From positions 7,628,151 through 7,692,150 of the forward strand of contig CM119264.1 of assembly GCA_051294375.1 (NCBI GenBank): a stretch of 64,000 nucleotides of DNA, read 5' to 3'. This DNA comes from Paraspadella gotoi. Lineage: Eukaryota > Chaetognatha. Shown in pieces: positions 56,003-64,000 of the stretch; positions within the stretch are counted from its first letter, which is position 1, and every line of letters starts with the position of its first letter. A program made the translations under genes and the position numbers. A model generated the notes under the pieces. The model ran no database searches and was not told where the DNA came from. It was given only the letters and a program-made list of their open reading frames with translations.

Positions 56003-56876
56003 TCACGAATGGGTTCTTTCTGTTCTAAAAGTCGACAAAGGGTTACGCCGTGCGACTATGATACTGCCGACGAAAAAAAAACAAACAAACCAATCCAACA
56101 TTCACTTTCTAAAATTAATAACAAAAAAAATCAAACAGGATATAGCATTTTTTTATGTACTAACTTAGGACACGGCATCGCATCGATCACGATATTATGG
56201 ACCCCGTCATTTAGTCTTAGGGACGAAGCCTGAATCTGTCGGCAACACAAAAACCAGAATAAAAAAAATATATATACAATATATATATATATATATATAT
56301 AATGAAATAACGAGGGAACTTGCCTTCCAGAAATCCGAATCTGTCATAGATTGTTGAGATGCCAAGTCTCGATTCTTTGCATCGCCGTGGGCGTCGTACG
56401 AGTTATTCCCAACGCGTGACGGGACGCATTTTGGCCTGACATGAATACAAAATAATGGATAAATCACTAATGTCAAATATATCATATATTATAAAAGAAT
56501 ATATATAATATATATAATTATATATAATAAATAATAATAATATATATTATATATTACAAATTATCTTGTGAGTGATGGAGGCCTTAAAACACCAAAGCCA
56601 GTCCAAAGTCAGGGACAAAATTACTTATTTATTAAATGAATGGATAATCAAAACTTGTCGAAATCGTTTCGATTGATTTACAATTAATAAAAAGCCGAAA
56701 ACTAATTCCAGCCTATTTTTGCGCAGTTATTAAACAATACGTTGATTCGTCCGTCTCGGGTTATATTTTTTAGAAATCCCCACTACATAGAATACGTATT
56801 CAGATGAACATTTCTCCCTTAAAATTAGATTTACTATGACCAATAATCTCTATTGTACATGGACTTACTTTGACAT
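56003..56876 (-). CDS. candidate four-exon orphan gene (83 aa) with a GC-AG intron
   Basis: Exons are 56876-56869, 56435-56324, 56235-56165 and 56063-56003, all in one frame. The ATG at 56876 (ACAATGT) is followed after 8 coding bases by AAA|GTAAGT. The acceptors are TTCATGTCAG, GTTGCCGACAG and TTCGTCGGCAG. Intron 2 (88 bases, containing a TA repeat) has the donor AAG|GCAAGT, the usual context of rare GC-AG introns. Intron 3 starts AA|GTTAGT. The protein starts MSK, then PKCVPSRVGNNSYDAHGDAK, TDSDFWK, IQASSLRLNDGVHNIVIDAM, and ends RRNPLSTFRTERTHS. It is hydrophilic with no evident membrane segment or known domain. If the CTTTTCCAAACAG before 56889 is used, exon 1 is a 21-base microexon and more exons lie upstream. 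Intron 1 contains a repeat A fragment. Phase agreement across three introns is the main support. Confidence 0.5.
56562..56652 (-). repeat. dispersed repeat A, copy 4 (partial)
   Basis: Matches the first 90 bases of copies 1 and 2 in reverse complement, truncated at ATCTTGTGAG, next to AT-rich microsatellite DNA. It lies inside intron 1 of the 83-codon candidate gene. Confidence 0.7.
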
Positions 56877-57130
56877 TGTTGCGCCGTGGCTGTTTGGAAA
56901 AGCAAGGAAAAAAACGCGAAAAACAAATATTTTAATCATGATTCTTTCGTCCAACGTCGTTTAAGTTTTTTATTATAAGTTTTGTTTTTTTTTTTTTTTT
57001 TTTTCTACCTGTATTAGTACTAATGCCGTAACGAAAAACTTTTTTTACACTTTCCAACAAACAGGTTTTAAACTTATGTGGGATTTGTACAAGCGGTTAA
57101 TTACTATTTAGGTAGTGGGTGTTTTTTTAG

Positions 57131-57908
57131 TTTTCGGCATAACTATTTAGCCTCATTTTCGTATTTAATTTCTTTAATGACTTTGCATGGTTTCTTCTTC
57201 TCCGATGGGTTCATAGGTGAGTAAGAATAAAGAAAGGAAAAGTATTAAACAAACATCAACGTGAGAGCGTACAACAATAAAGAAAACATTAGGAAGACAC
57301 TTGTAGAAATCAAGATAAAAATAGAGAAAGAAAGAGAAAGAGAAAGAAAGAGAGAGAAAGAGAAATCACTTTTCCTCTGTCTCTCTCTCTTTCTATATAT
57401 ATAATCTCTTTTTCTCTTTCTTTACTCTTTCCAATGTTCCCTCTCCTTTTCTACCATCCCCACGCAACCGTCCAATAAAATCCCGCCATAAACAACGAAG
57501 TATAAAGTCTTCCTCTTGTAATTTATTCAACGTTAAAATCCCATAAAACCCTCGTCGGCTCCAATTAACTCATAACTGCGTCACTTTATCGCCATTTTTT
57601 TTTGTTACCTCGTTGACGTTAAAGTTTCATGCCGCCGTCATCGTGCCATCTTACAAAATGAGGCCGGAATTGCAGTGATGCGCCGTCGACGACGAAAAAA
57701 TTTATGCAGGAGCAATAAATTTATTTTTTCACTGCGAGAGATTCTTTGTCTTTGCCTTTGGTCAGTTACGTTCCATTGGATTCCATTGAAAAGTGGACTA
57801 GGGTGGATAATCTCTCCTTTCGTGTCGGTTGACATTCGGGGTCAGAGAAAAGTAGGTGAACATGCGACTCCGTCGGTCGGAGGAGAAGATATTTTGTGGA
57901 AAGGGTGA
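57131..57908 (+). CDS. candidate two-exon hydrophobic protein C terminus
   Basis: Exon 57131-57216 lies between GTGTTTTTTTAG and ATAG|GTGAGT. Exon 57676-57908 follows GGAATTGCAG. The two join in phase (split codon GTG) and run to a TGA at 57906-57908. The first reads FRHNYLASFSYLISLMTLHG and is hydrophobic. The second has a basic cluster (MRRRRRKNLCR), a hydrophobic stretch (REILCLCLWSVTFHWIPL) and a hydrophilic end (PSVGGEDILWKG). AATAAA lies at 57977-57982. A membrane protein of unknown family is possible. The second acceptor has a poor pyrimidine tract, so this is tentative. Confidence 0.3.
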
Positions 57909-57964
57909 GAGAAGGGCGACTGGGGTGAAGAAATAGACTCAATGACCATTCATCATGTAGAATT

Positions 57965-58060
57965 ATCGATTCATTCAATAAATAAAATAAATAACTGAAT
58001 TTTGACAGGCTATGGTGGTTCAGACCGCCATCTCATTGACAATATAATCCTGCAACAAAA
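57965..58060 (+). repeat. dispersed repeat A, copy 5 (partial, diverged)
   Basis: AATAAATAACTGAATTTTGACAGGCTATGGTGGTTCAG parallels the start of copies 1 and 2. Confidence 0.5.
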
Positions 58061-58361
58061 ACCAGGTAAGTCCGGGTGACAAGTGTGATTAATTAATAGG
58101 ATTACTTTTGAGAATGGATTATATTTAAGCGTAACATTTTTTAAAGGAATTTATAAGTTTCACGATGCCAGTGAATTTTTTTTTTCCTTGAAATCCTTTT
58201 TATTTTTGTTCCTTTACATTTCTTTCCACGTCCCTTTCTTTTTACAAACCTTTTTTTCATTTATATTCCTTTTTATTTTCATTTATTTTCATTCCTTTCC
58301 TTTTTCTTTCCTCGTTCGTTTGTTTCCTCCGTTTCTGTTTTCCTTTCACCTCTTTGATCTC
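58061..58361. other. T-rich non-coding stretch
   Basis: TTTC/TTTAT-rich sequence running into a 10-N gap; no gene seen. Confidence 0.4.
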
Positions 58362-58371
58362 NNNNNNNNNN
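58362..58371. other. assembly gap (10 N)
   Basis: Run of 10 N, a different size class from the 25-N gaps. Confidence 0.99.
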
Positions 58372-58816
58372 CGTAAGAAAACACAAAATTTAATCCGCTT
58401 TCCGACTCTTTGCCATATTTGGTCTTAACAACTCTTCCATCGCCAATCTAATGCCGTTTCTTTTTTTAACACTCATCGTTTTAACATCGTGCCACTCCTA
58501 ACACCGCCAATTGCGAGTCTGACATCAACATTATAAATGAGAGTTGCATTATTTAACTGATTCCGGTATCTGAATGTATCTACTATTCTCAGTACATAAC
58601 CGTAAAATAACATCACCTCTCCAACATTTCGCCATCCCCTTCCCATCTTTTCCCCAGCCCCAGCCCCATCTCGAATCCGACCCCGACTCAAATTCAAATT
58701 CCTACGGGCGACCAAACGTGACTGACAACAAAAGGAGTGAACGAGGGAGACCAGAAAGGAAGAAGGAGGAGGAGGAGGAAGAGGAGGAGAAAAAAGGAGG
58801 AAGGAGAATAAAAAAA

Positions 58817-59121
58817 GGGGAGGATCCGACTGAGGAATCTTAATTCATGTGGAGACATGATGAATGTAGTTGGGAATCGGCGACGGCGAACGTTTTTATT
58901 TTTTAAAAAGGATTTTATTCTTTTAAAAAAATGAATGTAAAGGAGAATGTTTACATTAGAAGAGTTTAAATGGAGAAAGTTTTTTTAAGAAAGATATTAC
59001 GTTTTGAGTAAAACGGGACAGCGTCCAAGTGGAACTGGCCGGTTGGCTTTTCTTTTTTAAAAGGGTTTATTTTTCTTGTCCAAAATATTCCGTTGACGTT
59101 AAAAATCGATATTAATCTGTT

Positions 59122-59163
<42 letters not shown>

Positions 59164-59173
59164 ATCTCTCTCG

Positions 59174-59205
<32 letters not shown>

Positions 59206-59501
59206 TCTCTCTCTCTCTTGTTTTTCTCACCTGAAATGACGAATGGGGATGTCTATTTCTTTATTCTCTGTTAATGTGACGAGATTGCCTGGAGAGAATG
59301 TTAAACAGAGCAGAGGAGAGAAAAGAGAGACGAGGAGAGAGAGAGAGAGAGAGAGGAGGAGAGAGAGAGAGAGAGACGAAACACCGCGCACCTGACGCCA
59401 CCTGTACCAGAGACGTCGTAATAATCGTTGACTCTAATCTACAATAATGATTGCCAATCCTCTTGGCGTCTTTCCCGGGAAAGAATCGGGATGATGACAT
59501 A

Positions 59502-59532
<31 letters not shown>

Positions 59533-59581
59533 ACGTAGAGAGAGAGGAGAGAGAGAGAGAGAGATGAGAGAAGAAAGAGAG

Positions 59582-59613
<32 letters not shown>

Positions 59614-60093
59614 GAGAGACAAACTCATAGAATAGGACAGAAACAAAGGGATAGAAAAGAAAAACTACTTTGATCGAATTCAACTCAATTGGTGACATTT
59701 TTTATTTTCATTCAGTTTCATTCACTCAGTTTTCTTCACTGAGTCATATCTTAATATCTCACAAAGAGTTACATGATGATGGCAGTATATCAGTGGCGAT
59801 GACGTAGATGACAGATGGGTAGGCCGACAGACAGACAGACTGACATTTAGATGGATAGACAAACAGGCGAGTATAATGACGAAAATTTAGACAGACTTTT
59901 CGACAAAAAAAAGGCATGAAATTCATAACAAAGAAGCGAACGTTTTACTCCCAACTGATCCGCAGAGTCGCGAAACTTTCTAAACCGAGATTGAATCATT
60001 CTCGAGGCATCTGTTTATGGTTTCTCCTTTCTTGTTTACCGTTTAATGTTTTTTTTTTTGTTTTTCCCGCGGAGAAAAAAAGAGGAGGACTCC
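58817..60093 (+). repeat. duplicated segment, copy 2 (cleaner)
   Basis: Partner of 49203-50549. It contains TC and GA microsatellites at 59125-59220, 59331-59375 and 59504-59610. No gene is supported in either copy. Confidence 0.75.
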
Positions 60094-60759
60094 AGCGAGA
60101 GAAGCGACTCTTATTTTATCTCCTCTCTCCCTCCCGTTCGCCCAACGAAGTCACTGTTGGAGGGAAGTCATAAAAAGATATATTGGGCGAATAAATGGCG
60201 ACGAATATAGGAGATTTTAAAACGTTCGCACTTGACATTTTCGCCGAAACAATCATTTCTCCAATGCGGAGGAAAAAAAGTAGTTGAGAAGACTGAATAT
60301 AATTCATAATTTCGTTAAATGATATTTATGTAGTATATTTAATTTTATATATTATTTATTTTATATTTTATTTGAGTCAATTTAAATAGAAGTTTCATAC
60401 GTTTTCAACAACTTTTATTGTTTATATTTAAATAATGTTCGAATATATTGTAAAATTTTTGTATGTAAATTTGTTTTCATTATATAACTAAAAACTAGGT
60501 CGATCTAGTTGACAAGATAATTTTTTACGCTTATACATTATTGTTACTATTGAATATTTGATAAGATAATTTAAAAATAGTCAATTTCGTTAAGGACTAA
60601 GGAATATCCAACAGAGAGGCGCCCTCTTATTTTCCCATCAGGGATTTTCTTAATTATTATAACCCAAAGCAAAACACCTTAAAATTTAAATGTATGCGTC
60701 GAATTATTAATGAGAAGAAGCAACGATGACGACACGACGTAGACGATGAAGATGACGAC
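60094..60759. other. AT-rich non-coding stretch
   Basis: No supported frame. Confidence 0.4.
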
Positions 60760-60766
60760 GAATATA

Positions 60767-60821
<55 letters not shown>

Positions 60822-60925
60822 CGACGACGACGCAGGGGACGACGACGATGACGATCAAGATGACGACGATGACGACGTCGTCTACGAAGACGAAGATGGC
60901 GACGACGACGACGACGACAGGATCG
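60760..60925. repeat. (GAC)n trinucleotide array
   Basis: Mostly GAC/CGA units with GATGAC variants. Open frames across it are poly-Thr or poly-Asp translations. Confidence 0.85.
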
Positions 60926-61370
60926 ACGGCGCCGATTTTTTTAAATAGAAATATGTGGAATACTTTGATTTTATTTTTTTTAATATAGAATTTTAGATTA
61001 ATTTCGTTTCTAGGTACAAGAAACTTTTTTTTTGTCTCTGTTGAATTAAATATTTTTACTTTGTAATTTAGAGATAAAAATCTACTAACGCAAGGAAAAG
61101 AAAGTTCAAAAGTTCAAAAGTCTTTGTAATTTAAAATTAATAAGAAGATATATGCTTTTTTGTGTACTAAGTACATCTCTATTTCTTTTTTTGGAGTCAA
61201 AAATCAGTCGAAGATATTTTAGATTTTGTTTAAAAATATTTTTAAGTTTCGAGCCTTAAAAAATAACTCCAAGAATCACAACAACGACAACGACAACAAC
61301 AACCCCGATTACAATCGATCCGTCGTCGTCTTCGGCAACTGTCGCGTAAAATAGAGTCCGTAATTTTTAG

Positions 61371-61479
61371 TTAAAGCAACGAAGCTTTCTCGGGAATCTC
61401 GTTACTCTTTTCGGACTCGGGGAACTCATCTTTATCCGAACTGGAGTTTCTGACGAAGAGATTCACATTCACTGGGAAT
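61371..61479 (-). CDS. candidate 3'-terminal exon with acidic dileucine motif
   Basis: The minus-strand acceptor is excellent: a CCTCCTCCTCTTCCTCCCCT-type pyrimidine tract ending in CTCTTAG at 61480. After one base the frame runs 35 codons to TAA at 61371-61373: FPVNVNLFVRNSSSDKDEFP, then ESEKSNEIPEKASLL. The other two frames close early. The last residues EKASLL match the [DE]xxxL[LI] endosomal/lysosomal sorting motif, which suggests the cytoplasmic tail of a membrane protein; that is inference. The acidic, Ser-rich composition fits such a tail. Upstream exons were not found. The pyrimidine tract is itself part of a (GGA)n repeat on the plus strand. Confidence 0.5.
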
Positions 61480-61952
61480 CTAAGAGGAAGGGGAGGAAGA
61501 GGAGGAGGAGGAGGAGGATGATCGAGAATATCTTAGAGGACTATAACTCCAGCTGACGATATGGATCGAATACGAAATATATTTTGAAAAGAGAATTTAC
61601 GATTTTTACGATTTTAAATTTTCATTTCGAATTCGGTGAATTTCTTCTTCTTTTTTTTCGCGATAAACAAAGACTTTGTGTTTGTGCTGCGTTAAACTAT
61701 AAAAATAACTCGAGCTTCATTTGGATTATTCTTTTCCCCGTTTTAACTGAAAAAAACTTTAAAATAATCTTTTTCGTTTCTCTAAAGTCTGATTTTTTTC
61801 GTCGAAAGATCTTGGATTTAGACCCAAAAAAATATAGGAATGTCGCGATTAAAATACAGTAACCACAGTCGCTCTTCGTTTTCTCTCGTTTGGTAATTTA
61901 CTAATTTTCCTAAATATCTTGACTCTCGAATTTTTGTTATCTTCCCCTAAAG

Positions 61953-62056
61953 GAGTCGGAATTTATCGCCAGAGGTTAAATACTGTGGACGGAATTTCTC
62001 TCTGAGGTTCGAAGTGGGACAACTTCGCACTGAATCTCGGTTTCCTCTTTTATAAA
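61953..62056 (+). CDS. possible 3'-terminal exon
   Basis: An acceptor (TTGTTATCTTCCCCTAAAG) is followed by one base and a 33-codon frame (SRNLSPEVKYCGRNFSLRFE...) ending in TAA. The minus strand of the same DNA is also open, with a weaker acceptor. Family unknown; it could be chance. Confidence 0.25.
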
Positions 62057-62295
62057 GAGAAGAGAAAGAGATTAAAGGATAACGACAAGTTTTTTTAAAA
62101 AAAGACAGGGTCTGTATGTAAAGGAATCCGTACGTGTTTCGGCGGATCAAGGGATGAAAGGAGCGAGATTATGTTTGCTTGTTAGGTGAAGGAAGGATTC
62201 CCCCCTCGCATCTCATTTGAAAAAGAAATTAAATATCAAATAAAATAAAAGAAGGATAGTAAATTTAAAAAAATAAAAAGGAATCTCAAAGGGAA

Positions 62296-62421
62296 AAGGT
62301 TCTATTTAAATTGTTTTTCGCTTTATTGGTTTCGCTCCTCGTCTGTTTGTTTTTACCCGCGTTGCGTTTGGCCTCTGGTCCGATTTTCATAACCAGTAAA
62401 GAAAACAATGCTCTCTTTTCA

Positions 62422-62483
<62 letters not shown>

Positions 62484-62517
62484 AGCGCCAAATTGGCGCG
62501 GAGGTCTTGATTTTTAA
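62296..62517 (+). CDS. possible ORF with signal-like start crossing a (GA)n run
   Basis: The frame contains FFALLVSLLVCLFLPALRLA, signal-peptide-like, then IFITSKENNALFSG, Arg/Glu repeats encoded by the (GA)n microsatellite (62425-62480), and ELAPNWRGGLDF before TAA. No in-frame ATG precedes the hydrophobic part, so it would need an upstream exon. A TTTTCAG acceptor-like site inside it offers another splicing pattern. Weak. Confidence 0.25.
62425..62480. repeat. (GA)n microsatellite
   Basis: Clean GA run of about 55 bases. Confidence 0.95.
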
Positions 62518-62627
62518 AAAAAAAAAAAATAGCGATTCGTTCGGTAAACAATTAATCTCTCCCGCTGATAAATAATGGGAAAAAATCAAGATTTAACCGG
62601 AGTAAATCGAAAGGTTTCGCCGTCGGG

Positions 62628-62638
<11 letters not shown>

Positions 62639-62665
<27 letters not shown>
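62639..62665. repeat. (GAC)n trinucleotide tract
   Basis: About nine GAC units next to a GGCGAC run. Confidence 0.85.
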
Positions 62666-62666
<1 letters not shown>

Positions 62667-63252
62667 CGGCAAGAAACAACAATAACAACAACAAAAACAA
62701 CGACGACGAAGTCTGCTTTGCACCGTGCCGCTATTTCGAGCGTTGTGTCTCTTCAGAGAGAAAAATAAGACTTTATAAGATTACATTAAAAGTTTTTTTG
62801 GATTTAAAATATAACTACTTATCATGATCGTTAAATACTAACTATTTACAAAATTTGGGTTCTTTCGCTTATACATTGTTAAAATAACCTTGCTCGTGAT
62901 CGTTAATTACTGACTTATGATTAGTAATTGGTCTCGAGCCGGAAATAACTTTTCCCCGTTCTCCTTTATGATATTAACTTTTTTTTAATATAAAAAAAAT
63001 TTAACAATAAAAAAAGTGTATTTATTTTTCAAATTTTCGATCGATAAAACTTTTGTTTCATCTTCGATTCTCTTCCGGTTCAGGAATCAATTAATCAAAT
63101 TAATTAATTAATCGAATTAAGAAGGATTTTGGGTCCATCCTTAATAACTCATAAGTGATAACCCAGATCTTGTGATGCCGCCACTTTTGACGGTTAAAAC
63201 CCATTTACTTTATACAGCTGGAACTACTGAAAATTTTAATAAACGACCGGAG
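62666..63252. other. AT-rich non-coding stretch
   Basis: No supported gene; AATTAATTAATT runs near 63085-63120. Confidence 0.4.
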
Positions 63253-63268
63253 AGAGAGAGAAGTGAGA

Positions 63269-63366
<98 letters not shown>
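63253..63366. repeat. (GA)n microsatellite
   Basis: GA run of about 110 bases, among the longest in the window. Confidence 0.95.
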
Positions 63367-63497
63367 TAACAAGTGTGGACGCCTCTTTGCCCAGCTCGGC
63401 CACTGAGTTCCTGGAAAGAAAAAATAATCTCCGATCCCAACAAGACCCCAGCTGGGGAAAGGACGGGAGCTCAAGCTGCCTTCATACTCCATATTAG
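63367..63497 (+). other. GC-rich block with competing exon readings
   Basis: The plus strand reads VTSVDASLPSSATEFLERKN and on to a TAG at 63495-63497. The minus strand has a strong acceptor (TATTTTTTCTTTCCAG) followed by NSVAELGKEASTLVT. Both look coding-like; neither can be completed, so no gene is called. Confidence 0.3.
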
Positions 63498-64000
63498 TAA
63501 AAATCGCAATATATTCTAAATTTAATTTAAATCTAAAATGCATCGGTTTTTCTCATCACCTCCTTTTTTTTTTTTTCTAGCCAAGAAATTATTTCGCCGG
63601 TCGAGATGTTCCTCCGGATTTGTCTTTTATGAAGAACGGCTGTATCTCATTAAAATCCCTTTACGGATTGTCCATCTGTCGTTTTGTCAATCTTTATCAG
63701 TTCTATGCATAATCAATTTAAAACTTTTTGTAGAAAAACAGGGTACAATATTCATGTTTGCTGTATAAATTCAGCCTCGATATAAAATATCGCGGAAACA
63801 TTTCATACTTTTTCAACACATCGAAGATTGAAATTTTATCCTTTTTTCCGATGCTTTTCTTTCGAAGAGAAAGGTGGTTTCATTTTTCCAACTAAATTTC
63901 AGAGATGCGGATTCTATTGTTTTTTGTAATTAAATATTTTAACTTTATTACAATATGAAAAGGACTGAGAAAAAAAATCCTAGACTTTAAGTATCTACTT
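63498..64000. other. non-coding stretch to window end
   Basis: AT-rich, with short frames only. Confidence 0.4.

Noticed and set aside
56009-56233. Plus-strand ORF starting MGSFCSK, an N-myristoylation-like start
   Set aside because: It overlaps exons of the better-supported minus-strand gene and has no donor site. Its C-terminal half is exon 3 of that gene in antisense.
58574-58843. 89-codon plus-strand ORF with a Glu/Lys-rich end
   Set aside because: It runs into a GGA repeat and the border of the duplicated segment, with no splice support.

Overview
This 64 kb window is nuclear DNA of a eukaryote, most likely an invertebrate animal. Its candidate genes are split by short introns with canonical splice sites. 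It is full of long (GA)n/(TC)n runs and (GAC)n/(GTC)n trinucleotide tracts, holds several dispersed repeat families and an LTR-like remnant, and contains twelve N gaps. I see no bacterial, viral or organellar gene order, no rRNA and no intact tRNA. The species cannot be named from the sequence.

Gene content is sparse. The one gene assigned to a family is a two-exon CD225/dispanin (IFITM-like) membrane protein on the minus strand (28403-29426). A possible terminal exon of another minus-strand gene ends at 29895, just upstream of it. The other gene models rest on splice signals and matching reading phase only and have no recognised family. The best are a four-exon, 83-codon gene on the minus strand (56003-56876) with a GC-AG intron, a terminal exon ending in an acidic dileucine motif (61371-61479), a terminal exon at 32310-32418, a two-exon membrane-protein candidate (34428-35425), a signal-peptide exon (52085-52174), an internal exon at 54619-54717 converging on the 83-codon gene, and a small three-exon candidate (200-678).

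Layout. 0-5 kb: small candidate gene behind a TGACGT array, degenerate telomere-like DNA, LTR-like element with a tRNA-Leu-type primer site, repeat D. 5-13 kb: simple repeats, a long inverted repeat (8.0/11.5 kb) and a fold-back element (10.4-11.0 kb). 13-21 kb: repeat A copies, gaps, a CCAAT-box array. 21-28 kb: a 31-bp hairpin, (ATC)n, a 51-bp minisatellite, TC runs. 28-38 kb: the most gene-like part, including CD225. 38-51 kb: assembly problems, namely a noisy tandem copy of about 2 kb, inverted copies around a 25-N gap and a homopolymer-ridden pyrimidine stretch. 51-64 kb: candidate exons, AT-rich tandem repeats, and the second copy of a segment also present at 49.2 kb.

Several duplications next to N gaps differ mainly by one-base insertions and deletions. 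They look like unpolished long-read gap filling, so sequence at 14.9-16.1, 41.2-44.2 and 46.8-50.5 kb should not be trusted at base level.
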